From NCBI GenBank assembly GCA_001606155.1, contig LODT01000009.1, forward strand, positions 62,001 through 126,000: a DNA stretch of 64,000 bases. Direction: 5' to 3'. Numbering within the stretch: the stretch's first letter is position 1; the number at the start of each line of letters is the position of its first letter. The translations under genes and the position numbers were made by a program. The notes under the pieces are model-generated. The model had not been told where the DNA came from. It was given only the letters and a program-made list of their open reading frames with translations, and ran no database searches. This DNA is from Tieghemostelium lacteum. Lineage: Eukaryota; Evosea; Eumycetozoa; Dictyosteliales; Raperosteliaceae. Of the stretch, positions 40,518-50,812 are shown piece after piece.

Positions 40518-42308
40518 ATGATTATACAATTACCTAGACTTGTGATAGTTAATATATTGGATTGGTTTATTAAGATATATTTATCAGAGTCAAAATGCAT
40601 ATATATAAAAAGGTTTATATATAAACTTTTATTTGTAGATAAAGAATGGAATAAAGAGATTATTAGAAGATTACAATTCAATAAGTTGATTTTGAAAAAG
40701 GATGATTCAATTGGGGAGTATTTGAAGATTATTAAGTTGACTAAAGGGTTTAGAACTATAAAGATGGAAATAGTAGAGCAATATAAAACACCAGAACATT
40801 TGAGTGAATTGGCTAGATACAATATAAAGTTACATATAGTGTGGAATAATCAGGTACCTTTGATGCTTTCTCATGTACTCCCTCTTTTTAGACCTAACCT
40901 GATAGAGTCACTTGAAATTAGTAACCTATGTACAATTCACTCACAATTGATAAAACGAACAAAATTTCCAAAACTTAGATCAGTAAAGGTAGTTTCAAGT
41001 CCATCTCAGAGATTAGATGGATTTATGACATGTGAATTTATAAATAATTTATTCAAAGTATACAATAGTCAAATAGAGAAACTCAATATCCAATATCTTC
41101 CATTAATCAGAGAGTGTTTTGAAAGAACACAATGTTTATTCTCCAATTTAACATCATTGAATTGGTGTCTTATAGATATAAAGATGGAACCAATGATGAA
41201 TCTTCTACTAAAGAATCACCCAAAATTGATAAAACTAAAATTAGAATTTAAAATGAATTACCATCATTCAAAATGCCAGGGTGTATTAGGTGAGTTTTTC
41301 GAGAAGGCTCATGAAACATCACCTCTATTGCAAGTGTTATGGATTGATTCTGATCAGCCACTACATGGTAATGATGAAATGAAGTTAGTCAGATATCTTA
41401 ATAATACCATTACACTAAGAGAGTTTTCTGCTAATTTTAAGTTTCAAGGTCTCTGGGATAGAGGGGTACAGGATATTAGTAATTTAAGTATACAAACTTT
41501 CAAAGGTCCATTGAATTTATTCTTGAGATTTATTGATATAGAACACATAAGAAACCTCTATTTGACACCAATGAGGGTTGCTGATAATTATCAATTAGAT
41601 TGTGTATACAAGTCTCAATGGAAAGGTTCATTAAGTAATCTAGGAGAATTGTTAATTCAAGCGTCACCTCAGATACCTTACTTATCAGAATTCATTTGTC
41701 ATTTGATTGAAAATAATATGAATCTACAAGTACTGAGAATTCGTGTGTTTGAATCTCCAGATGGGTACCAAGGATACACTGATGTATTCAATAGAGTTGC
41801 AGTTCATCCTTCATTGGTATCACTTCAAGTTCAAGGATCAGCATTTGAAATTCTTCATCCATCAACAAGTGAATCCATTATACAACTCTTCAAAATCCGT
41901 CATCCAACTCTCGAAGAGATTCAATTTGATAACTTTCCTGTTGGATCTGATAGTCAGCTTCTACAAGTTTGCATACCAAATACCAATATCCGTAGCCTTC
42001 AATTAAACTATTGTATCAATACCAATAATGAATTTCATTTTGCCAATGAGATTCTAAGCAAAAATCATTATTTGGAGAACTTTTCATTTTTTGAATCCAT
42101 ACCAAACTCTGCAAATCTGGACGAAACTGAGCTTTCACAACTTTTACAAACCATCACTCAAAACAAAACCATTAAAAATCTCTTTCTACCATATAAATAT
42201 AAACTCTTACAGAGTGCCATTGAAACTAATGAAATCTCCAATTCCTATTTTCTAAAATCCACAAAAATTCATAAAATGGCACTATCTAAAATAAATATTT
42301 TGAGATAG
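40518..42308 (+). CDS. F-box-like/LRR protein (tandem copy 2)
   Basis: One exon, 596 residues. It begins MIIQLPRLVIVNILDWFIKI and has FIYKLLFVDKEWNKEIIRRLQF where copy 1 has FIKKLLLVSKDFKNILKKIQF, the second half of the F-box-like unit. LRR-type segments follow (LRSVKVVSSPSQ, IEKLNIQYLPL, IRSLQLNYCIN). The C-terminal ends of both copies also align (isolated EISNSYF / QISRIYR segments). Intact frame; function as for copy 1. Confidence 0.65.
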   Translation: MIIQLPRLVIVNILDWFIKIYLSESKCIYIKRFIYKLLFVDKEWNKEIIRRLQFNKLILKKDDSIGEYLKIIKLTKGFRTIKMEIVEQYKTPEHLSELARYNIKLHIVWNNQVPLMLSHVLPLFRPNLIESLEISNLCTIHSQLIKRTKFPKLRSVKVVSSPSQRLDGFMTCEFINNLFKVYNSQIEKLNIQYLPLIRECFERTQCLFSNLTSLNWCLIDIKMEPMMNLLLKNHPKLIKLKLEFKMNYHHSKCQGVLGEFFEKAHETSPLLQVLWIDSDQPLHGNDEMKLVRYLNNTITLREFSANFKFQGLWDRGVQDISNLSIQTFKGPLNLFLRFIDIEHIRNLYLTPMRVADNYQLDCVYKSQWKGSLSNLGELLIQASPQIPYLSEFICHLIENNMNLQVLRIRVFESPDGYQGYTDVFNRVAVHPSLVSLQVQGSAFEILHPSTSESIIQLFKIRHPTLEEIQFDNFPVGSDSQLLQVCIPNTNIRSLQLNYCINTNNEFHFANEILSKNHYLENFSFFESIPNSANLDETELSQLLQTITQNKTIKNLFLPYKYKLLQSAIETNEISNSYFLKSTKIHKMALSKINILR

Positions 42309-42446
42309 GTTCAGTGCACCTATAGTGTCTATATGTATACACCTCATATTTAATTTTTGATCGATATTATTATAAAATTACCTTTTTTATAAAGTATATA
42401 TTTACAAAATTGTATTTTATTGTAGACTTGATTTGTTGTACAATGT

Positions 42447-43664
42447 TTAAGCATTGATTGGGTAAGAAGCCATAGTAGCAATACCACAGTTGTTGTTTCT
42501 GTCTTTGGACATGTAGATGTAACCGTTGACACCCCATTCTGGACCCCAAGAGTTCTTGACAATCCAGTAGTTATCAGATGATGATGATGAGGATTCAGAG
42601 GCAGCTTGTTTAGCTTCACCCCATGATTGAGAACCAGTCCAGGAACCTTGAGAACCAGTCCAGGAACCTTGGGAACCAGTCCAGGAACCTTGAGAACCAG
42701 TCCAGGAACCAGATGACCATGAACCTGAGTTAGAACCTGAGTTGGAACCTTGTGAGTATGAGGCACCAGTCCAGGAGTCACTTGAGCTTTCAGAGGATTC
42801 AGCTGGTGGGACACCTGATCCGTAACCAACAGCCAAAACAGCGTGATCCAATTCAGTTGAGGAACATGAAGCATCGTAGTAGATACCTGAGGTATATAAT
42901 TGGAATGAGTCTAGAGAAGCATCGATAGCGACTGAGACTGGGTTCAATTGAACAGCTGAGGCAAGGGCATCTTCAGAACCAGAGGTAACGTTGACGTAAC
43001 CGCTAATGGAAGCACCAATGTTAGCTGGGTTGAATTTACATTTACCTTGGACACCAGTGTATGGGTATGAAGCTTCAGTATCCAAACCACCTGCAGAGAT
43101 GATGTATTCGAAACCTAAAGTCATGAGACCACCATCGCAACCTTGGTTACCAAAGGAATCAGAGCAGTCAATTAATTGTTGTTCAGAGAGGACAACTAAG
43201 TTACCATCACCAATAGCGTGGACACCTTCAACAGCACCACTGACAGAGAATGACCAACATCCACCACATTCACCTTGATTCTTGATTGGAGTGACAGCAT
43301 CTTTAAGTCTCCAGTCAACTTCAACTGCTTGTTTACCAGATGATTTGAAAGTTTTAGCTTTTTGAGAGAGGTCGTAGGTATTGAATTTGTTCTTTAAGTA
43401 TAGCATTTGGTATTCCTTGTTGGTGAGATCAGCAAAGACGTTCATACCCAAAACAGTTTGGGATCCTTTTGAGTTCCATTCGTTGACAAAGTCCATGTTG
43501 GCTTTGAAAATGTTGTATCTTTGATTGAATTCGTGGTTACCGTATTGTTTACCTTGTTGTACCATCCAATTGGTAAAAGCGTTTCTGTATTCCAATTCAG
43601 TAAATGCTGATTTGGCTGATGCCAAAGCAACAAATAATAAACATGCTAAAATGATATATGTCAT
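42447..43664 (-). CDS. Papain-family cysteine protease with Ser/Gly-rich insert (dictyostelid CP4/CP5 type)
   Basis: One exon, 405 residues: a lysosomal or secreted protein-degrading enzyme. Signal peptide 1-17, inhibitor I29 propeptide about 22-80 (ERFNIN-like block NQRYNIFKANMDFVNEWN), mature enzyme from about 112. The catalytic residues are Cys136 (NQGECGGCWSFS), His274 (ELDHAVLAVGYG) and Asn371 (IVKNSWGPEWG). The family usually has CGSCW; here it is CGGCW, with the nucleophile itself kept. Between His and Asn is a Ser/Gly insert (about 288-363) with four GSWTGSQ-type repeats and a Ser run. Dictyostelium CP4, CP5 and relatives have such inserts, which carry GlcNAc-1-phosphate on serines. 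Codon use is more GC-rich than in neighbours, suggesting high expression. Confidence 0.92.
   Translation of the reverse strand: MTYIILACLLFVALASAKSAFTELEYRNAFTNWMVQQGKQYGNHEFNQRYNIFKANMDFVNEWNSKGSQTVLGMNVFADLTNKEYQMLYLKNKFNTYDLSQKAKTFKSSGKQAVEVDWRLKDAVTPIKNQGECGGCWSFSVSGAVEGVHAIGDGNLVVLSEQQLIDCSDSFGNQGCDGGLMTLGFEYIISAGGLDTEASYPYTGVQGKCKFNPANIGASISGYVNVTSGSEDALASAVQLNPVSVAIDASLDSFQLYTSGIYYDASCSSTELDHAVLAVGYGSGVPPAESSESSSDSWTGASYSQGSNSGSNSGSWSSGSWTGSQGSWTGSQGSWTGSQGSWTGSQSWGEAKQAASESSSSSSDNYWIVKNSWGPEWGVNGYIYMSKDRNNNCGIATMASYPINA
42631..42710. repeat. 21-bp tandem repeat (about 3.8 units) inside the cysteine protease gene
   Basis: Units start at 42631, 42652, 42673 and 42694, exactly 21 bases apart, with one base change among them. 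Each codes for seven residues of the type GSWTGSQ. The near-identity at DNA level indicates recent slippage or unequal exchange, so copy number may vary between strains. Confidence 0.92.
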
Positions 43665-44251
43665 TTTTAATTATTTATATTATATATTTGTGTGTTCGAA
43701 AATAAAATAATGATTCTCAAACATTTTTTATTTTTATATTCGAATGAGAGTGATGTGTGAAGCTCTTAAAGAGGGGTAATTGGAAATATCCACTCGAAAA
43801 TATTAAAAAAAAATCTAAAGAGAATTTTCAAATTTACTTTGGCAACTGATAGAGATTTGACTGATTTTTTTTTATGAATGGTTCATTGGAATTTTCCCTC
43901 TCATCAATATTCAAATTATCAAAAATGACGAAATTATTATCAAACTTTTTCTATAAAAATTAAAATAAAAGTTGATAGAAAGTAATTTGAAAACTACCAA
44001 TACCAAAGAAATCTCGAGAATTATCTTTTGAAATTAGTCAAATCAACTTTCTATTTTAAATATTTTTGAAAATAACAACAAAACTAATAAAAATAGAAAA
44101 ATCATTTGATTTGTAATAATTATTAGAAATTGAACAAATAATGAATTTGTATTTGTATTAATTAACTTATTAAATTAAATAGTATTATATATTATTATCT
44201 TTAAAATTTATAAATCTAAAAATATCTTTTGGGGTTTTTTTTTAAGTGGAT
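43665..44251. other. Divergent promoter region, cysteine protease / ankyrin-like gene
   Basis: About 590 AT-rich bases between two divergent starts. There is a TATATTATATATT stretch just upstream of the protease and T runs before the ankyrin-like gene. No frame is supported. Confidence 0.5.
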
Positions 44252-46429
44252 ATGAATGAACAATTGTTTTTTGGAGTGTGGAGAAATAAGTATTTGATTA
44301 AATTGATATTTAGTAATGTTGTTTCAAGTGATATAGATATTCAAAATAGATATAGAGAGTATAGAGAGATTTTCAATGTAGATTGGATTCTTGCTCAGAA
44401 CTATATTGATTTGTTAAGAGATAAGGTTGAAACTAATCAGTATTTGATATTTACAAAAGAGGCTTGGGGATTGGTTTTTGATAAGATTAAAGAAAAGAAA
44501 CTTTTAGAGAAAATCTATAAAAACTATGGACATTTATCAGAATCTATTCATTTATTGGAGATGGCAATTTTGAATGGAAACTTAGAGGCATTGAGTATAC
44601 TCAAACCTTTAATTGTACCACAGAGATTTAAGTATCTACAAAAAAAGATTTTGGAAAGTGGTCATGTTTCAGTTTTGGAGTATCTTCAACCTCATATCAT
44701 ACCATTTCAATCGGTATCATTTCTAACATGTGCATGGAAATCAGAGAATAGAAATGAAATGTTAAGCTATCTCTTCAAAAAGTCACTTATAAATAGAGAT
44801 GTTAAAATGGGAATAGGTAAACCTTCTCCTATTCCTCCACTTTATGTAGTTAATCTTGACCCTGACCATTTGGAATGGTTATCTGGTCAAGGCCTACTAC
44901 TACTCACTAAATCAGATTTAGGTGATATTCTAACCAAAGTTCATCTTGTATCTATATTTTCACTGCCTCTAGATCAAATTCGAATAATGTGTAAAAGAAT
45001 GGCGTGGATAACTAAAAAAACTGATCTGATACCGGAAATTGAAACTATGGATAACCTCAATCTGTTAGACTTGTATTTGTATGAGTTTATATTGTTAATG
45101 GGAATGAGTAGTCACACTCAAAATATCCAGGCTGTTTTCACACTCTTTCTACTTTTGAATTTTTCAAAAAGAGTTTCAGGATGTCAAAGTAGTTTTAATG
45201 ATTGGACCGACTATCATATATACGCTCCAAAACACCACCAAGATCTACTCTACATTTACGAAAACTCTGAAAAATTCCAAAGATCCAAAGAAGATATAAT
45301 CAATGCATTCAGAAATAATTTTTCACTATATAGTATATCTGAATTAGTAAAACAGATATATATATCAAATAGAGACTCAAATGTTAAAATAGAGTTAATT
45401 GATGTATTTCTTTCATGTATTCCACCAGATTCACCTATTTTGAACTATCTGTTATCTGATATTATCCAGGTACTTGATGTTGGTCTTATCAAGAGACTAG
45501 TTTCTAAATACGAGTATTTGATAAACAAGAGTCTATCCCTACAACGTGCCTTACGTGAATCATTTTATGATTTTGAAATATTCCAATATTTTGCTAGTTT
45601 CCATACAATATCGGATCTAAAGGTTATCAGTATAAATGATATTGTAAATGGAGTGAACTTAGATGTTTTACGGTATTTTCACCAAGTTGTAGGAAGTGGT
45701 TATTCTCAACCTCTGAAATTCAAGTCTAAAAATAATTTTAAAAAAGATGTTGAAGTTCTAAGATACTATATAGACAATTTCTATATGGAATCTAAACAAA
45801 TGTTTATATCCAATGATATATTCATTGAATATCCATCACTGATAGAATACATTGTAAATAATAATCTATTGTATAGGTTTGGATTGGACAATGAAAAAGT
45901 TTTTCTAAACTTTCTCAAACAAGGGTTTAACCTAAGAATAAGATCCTATTGGAGCAATATCAATGCCATATTGTATCTGCACAGAAATTCCAAAGCTTTA
46001 TTGTCAGAAAGCAATTGGAATAGTATAGGTGCTATAGGATCCTATAAGATATTACAAGAGGCACTGGATCGTTATAAACTAAATTGGAATATTTCACAGT
46101 CTTTAGCTAGAGGAATATTAATATCACAAGACTTAAACATGCTGAAACATTGTAGTAAGTTTCTGATTCCCAATCTCAGTTTATTGTCATTAGACCTTTC
46201 ATTAGAATCACTGGCAAATGAACAAAATATAATGATATTAGAATACATCTTTTCTAAATTAAATGCAAAAAAAGACACAAAAAAACTTGAATTACTCAAT
46301 TCAAAATCTCTAGAGTCTCTATTATTTAAAGGAAATATTCAAACTATCATCTTCTTGTATAATTATTTTAATTTAAAATTTGATTCCAATCTTCATCGAG
46401 AATCATCTAAAAAAAACAAAATATTTTGA
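44252..46429 (+). CDS. Ankyrin-like repeat protein of dictyostelid family (copy 1, altered 3' end)
   Basis: One exon; 725 residues from the first ATG. It begins MNEQLFFGVWRNKYLIKLIF and continues REYREIFNVDWILAQNYIDLL. Helical repeats of ankyrin type follow (EMAILNGNLEALSILKPL, ILESGHVSVLEYLQ). The family is large in social amoebae and has no defined function; protein-protein contact is likely. A close paralog lies at 50813. Odd: the run of eight A at 46409-46416 shifts the frame relative to the paralog. The called frame stops at ESSKKNKIF, whereas the next frame continues as KYFEITKMLNRLK, matching the paralog's end. So the C-terminus was lost recently, or one A is a sequencing error. Confidence 0.7.
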   Translation: MNEQLFFGVWRNKYLIKLIFSNVVSSDIDIQNRYREYREIFNVDWILAQNYIDLLRDKVETNQYLIFTKEAWGLVFDKIKEKKLLEKIYKNYGHLSESIHLLEMAILNGNLEALSILKPLIVPQRFKYLQKKILESGHVSVLEYLQPHIIPFQSVSFLTCAWKSENRNEMLSYLFKKSLINRDVKMGIGKPSPIPPLYVVNLDPDHLEWLSGQGLLLLTKSDLGDILTKVHLVSIFSLPLDQIRIMCKRMAWITKKTDLIPEIETMDNLNLLDLYLYEFILLMGMSSHTQNIQAVFTLFLLLNFSKRVSGCQSSFNDWTDYHIYAPKHHQDLLYIYENSEKFQRSKEDIINAFRNNFSLYSISELVKQIYISNRDSNVKIELIDVFLSCIPPDSPILNYLLSDIIQVLDVGLIKRLVSKYEYLINKSLSLQRALRESFYDFEIFQYFASFHTISDLKVISINDIVNGVNLDVLRYFHQVVGSGYSQPLKFKSKNNFKKDVEVLRYYIDNFYMESKQMFISNDIFIEYPSLIEYIVNNNLLYRFGLDNEKVFLNFLKQGFNLRIRSYWSNINAILYLHRNSKALLSESNWNSIGAIGSYKILQEALDRYKLNWNISQSLARGILISQDLNMLKHCSKFLIPNLSLLSLDLSLESLANEQNIMILEYIFSKLNAKKDTKKLELLNSKSLESLLFKGNIQTIIFLYNYFNLKFDSNLHRESSKKNKIF

Positions 46430-47043
46430 AATTACCAAAATGCTCAATAGATTGAAAGTAAATAATTAAATTCATTTTATTTATCTAAATTCATAGAAAT
46501 ACGTAAATTTATTTATTTCAAGTATATTTTTTTTCATTTGAAATAGAGGTTGTCAATTATGCATAAATTAATAATATTGTTAATCATTAATTGTTTTTAA
46601 ATGTGAATAGGATATAATGTATAAAAAAGATATGGGATATCCTAAAATGATTGGTAACGAATCAAGATATGGTACATCTACACCAATAGCAAGTTCAATG
46701 GCTAATGGAGTAAATGGGTTCAAATTTCAAATGAAACCACATATGGAATTCCAATTGCTGGTGATTTGAATGACGATGTCTAAGATGATATTGTTGCAGT
46801 ATGACATCCCTGATGGTATAGTATATGTGTGGGTGGACATTTCTGAACCTACATTTACAAGAGCGCCATTTGAAGAAACAATTTCAAATTTAGATGTATC
46901 AATGATTTCTTGGAAAAGTTTCAACCCACATTTAACATTTATATTTTTTATAATATTTTTTATAAACTAGTTAAATAAATATCAAGCTTCTGTAAGTTAA
47001 AAATTTCTTATTACTCAAAAGCTTTTTCTAGATTTAGGAATAA
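46430..47043. other. Intergenic region with unresolved coding-like patches
   Basis: About 600 bases. Between 46618 and 46970 short frames on both strands look partly protein-like (plus: MGYPKMIGNESRYGTSTPI, then in another frame YDIPDGIVYVWVDISEPTF). They do not form one gene and have no start-to-stop structure. This may be a remnant of a lost gene. Confidence 0.3.
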
Positions 47044-50000
47044 ATGGATTACAAGAGGATAACAAAACTTTTAAAAACGCAAAAGACTTTCCCAAAGAAA
47101 ATAGATACATTTCTAAAATATAAATTTAAAGATACAATTTTAAAAGATATAATTGAATCTACAAATGAACCTTACACTGAAAATGAATTGGTTTTCTTTT
47201 CAAAGGTGGTTAATAAATATCCAATGGATTTGAATGATAGTATAAGTATGTTATGGATATATCTATACTTTAGAAGATTAGGTTCTATGAAACTAACCAA
47301 AGCATCTTTTTACAGAATTACTTCAAGTATTTGATAAAGGTAATAGAAATCAACAATTGGCTATTCTTTGTGTTCATCACAATAATCATATATTAAATAG
47401 TAATGGTATTGTACATAGAGTATTTAATTCAGATAACAAAGAAACCTTTGATGATCAAATTAAATTCGAAGCCATGAACTATCTATTATCAATTTTACCT
47501 GCTCTTATCATTCCTTCTTGTATTCCTTTGATATCAATATATGAGGTAAATATAATTACAATTGAAGCAGATTTATATAAATATATTTAAACTCTCAAAA
47601 ATTTATAAACAAGTAGTTTTTTGAAAAGAATAACAATATTTTAGAAGAATTCATAAAATTAATTGAAATACTTCATCAAAGAATGTCATGTCAATCTAAG
47701 CAAAATATAGAGTGGAATTTGACAGCTCAAGTCAATAAATCAATGCTTGTAAATCTGATTAATAGTGTTTTATCAAGTATTGAAATGAATGGTAGAGTAC
47801 TAAATGGATATTGCACTGCATTGGATTTTGTGATTCATGGCTTTCAATCTCTTTCTTCAAAAGAACAGGTGGTGTTGAAAGATAAAATCAAAAAATTACT
47901 CCCATATCTTATAGGAAACTATAACAATGACTATAATCTTGATAGTTATAAAGGATTATCTATATTCATCAAACTTGGAAAGATATTCCAAAATATCCCA
48001 CAGATGATTCTGGATCATTTTAGGAGTATATCTTCACAACCTAAAATTTCAATAAGTTGTGTAAATTGTATCAAAATTCTAATTGGAGATTATAAATCCT
48101 TTGATTTAATTAAACAAAATATATCAACAATTACATTGTATGTATTTTAAATTCGGATATTCATACACTGAAATTTAAATTTATATTAATATTTATCTTA
48201 ATTAGAGCAATTATTAAATCTGTATTACAATTAAATGGTACACAAAAGAGTATTGCTCTTGGTTTATTGAATTATCTCAATAAGCAATTCCCAAACTCAA
48301 TGAGATTCTCAATTCAACAAGTTGAAATTTTGATAAAACATCTTATCAATATCAATTGTACTTATCAACAGTTTCCACATTTTCTAGAACTATTCCAATT
48401 TCTTGTAAATCAATCTCCATACATGTTTTTCAAACACCACAAAGATTTGATAGGATACTGGAGTGATGAAATATTTAGGTTTAATTGGACAGAACTCATT
48501 GATATTGTCTCAAGTTTGGTTTTACCAACTCTATCTACAAGTAATTGGGATGAACTTCAAGACAGCCTTAAGCTTGATGGTAGAATATATTTTGAAACTC
48601 TCTATAAACTATATGCTCGTGACCCTAAAAACAAAGATTTGATAAATACAGTTCAACTAGCATTACAAGGTAGAAAATGGATGATCTGGAACTGTCGTTA
48701 TAACCAAAGTAGAATTATATCACTACTATACTTGTTCAAACAAGTTGGAGATGAAAGTTTAAACCTTGATTTAAAACAAGCCATTTCAACTGAGTTATCT
48801 AGAGTTTAGGTAGACAGTACTCTCAGAGATCTTTTTGATAGGACAAATACCAAAGAATCTCTATTTACACTCTCTCATTTTAAATCACTTATAAATGAGT
48901 TTCTGGATACGGATTGGGTATTACAACATTGTTTCTACAATCAAAACTCTCTCCAAAAAATGGATTTATGGTGTAATTTATTCATTAAAGAGGATACCAC
49001 CTTTGATACTCGTGAATACCTGATAAAGTGTTTGATTAACCCTATCAAAGAATACATAAAGAAACCTAATGATTCATCTGAAAGTTTCAAAATGTATAAG
49101 ATATTGTTTCCTATGGCTTTGAAATATTCTCGTTTTATTGATTTAGATAAAGAAATAATAGATATCTACCAATTGGCTATACAATCAGAATTGACAGATC
49201 CAGTAGGGTTAGCTAAATTGTTATTGGGAATTAATAACCTTGAATCAGAGATAGTAAATCTATTTCAAATGATGATAAACATCAATACCAGTAATAATAC
49301 ATTAAAATTGTGGTTTATCAACACAATTCTCAATGGATACCATTTTGATGATAAAACAACAACTCAATTAAATTCAATAATTCAACAACTTAATGGGGGT
49401 ATACCTATTAATTTTCATCACTCCTCTGATGTTTCATCAAAACCACTATCATCAATTTTGTTTGTCGAACAATTTCCAAATTATCTAATCAGTAAGATAA
49501 TTGGAATGGCCGCAGTTTCTGAAGGTATATCAAATTATTGGAAAATGATGTATAAACTATCATTTGTGAACTCCAAGTTTCTATATTTGGTATCATTGGC
49601 TGCCAAATCAGCTACATTTCCAATATCTAGACGAATCGCCGAAATTGGATCATATTTACCTAAGCTAGTCTTTAAAAGAGTTCTAAACTGGAAATCTAAA
49701 TACTCAATCATTCAAACATCACCAAATCATTTGGCGGATGTCCAATTTTCATTCTTACCATACCAAGATTATAAGTCTATAGTATACAATCAACTTGTAA
49801 CACTAACCCAGATATCTAATTTTACACCAATACAACCAATGATTGGCTTACGAAAAGTTTATTTACAAATACATATTGGGTGGTTGATGTACATTGGGAT
49901 AGATACATTGATAATTTTCCGAATATAGAGGAAATTGTTTTAGATAGGGTACTTGATAGAGTTTATCTATTCAAGATATCATCACTTCCCAACCTCAAGA

Positions 50001-50605
50001 AACTTTCTATCAAAACTATTTATTTTTTAAATGGTGGTGTTATAAATTGGGATTTTGAAGAATTTGTAAAATACATGGAGACAAAACCACACATTGGGTT
50101 TAAAGTAGTCTGTAATACTGTAACTTATAGGCCTATAATTCTTGAAGAAATACCTATCTATGCAAGATGTATCAAAAAGTTAAATATTTTACCTCAATAT
50201 AACTTAAATTTCAGTAAAGTTTCAGACTACAGTAATTTTAGTGGACTAACAACTATTAAAATGGAGTCAGGATTTCAAAATCTCTCCATACCACTTCAAG
50301 AGCTTCGTTCACTCAAAAACCTAACCTTAATCTATAAAAATGAAAGCCCACTTCTTGAAGTTTTTGCAAACCTATTAAATTCAACAATCACATCATTTCA
50401 TTTTTTTCAAAGAGTTGATATTGATATTTACAATGAATTTTTTGTACATCCATTGGTAAAAATTATTGATAAACACCCAACAATCACATCATTTATATAC
50501 GAAAAAGAAAATTTCATTGTACCTCAACTATGGAGTTTTCCATTCCACACATTTGAAAACCACTCCACCAACCCTCAAATATTTAGATTTTATAAAATAA
50601 GATAA
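47044..50605 (+). pseudogene. Decayed helical-repeat + F-box-like/LRR gene
   Basis: Exons by phase and splice signals: 47044-47245, 47316-47545, 47617-48137 and 48206 onward. The first about 700 codons encode helical, HEAT-like sequence. In the middle comes an F-box-like unit (LFVEQFPNYLISKIIGMAA, then KLSFVNSKFLYLVSL). The end is LRR-like (LPNLKKLSIKTIYFL). Two lesions break the frame: an in-frame TAG at 48807-48809, with coding sequence continuing directly after it (VDSTLRDLFDRTNTK), and a frame change near 49860-49885. The splice sites are intact, so the decay is recent, or the two faults are assembly errors. It lies between two ankyrin-like paralogs. If reannotated as separate genes, the parts would be 47044-48809, 48960-49928 and 49880-50605. 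Confidence 0.65.
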
Positions 50606-50812
50606 ATTAATAAATTGATTTAATTGTACAAAATATCACATAATTTTCGTCGTATGAATTTCAAGTGGATATATAAAATCTGTATAATAATTCGTAATGA
50701 TTTTAGAGATCTCTTTGATAGGAAAAAGTTATGTTTTCCAAAATATTGAGATACTTTTGATTTAAAAAAATTAAATTACAAAAGATTTTTTTTTATTGGA
50801 TTTGTTGTAAAT

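Noticed and set aside
46727-46970. Short frames on both strands before the decayed gene
   Set aside because: They look partly protein-like, but start, stop and splice signals do not form a gene, so they are recorded only as an unresolved patch.
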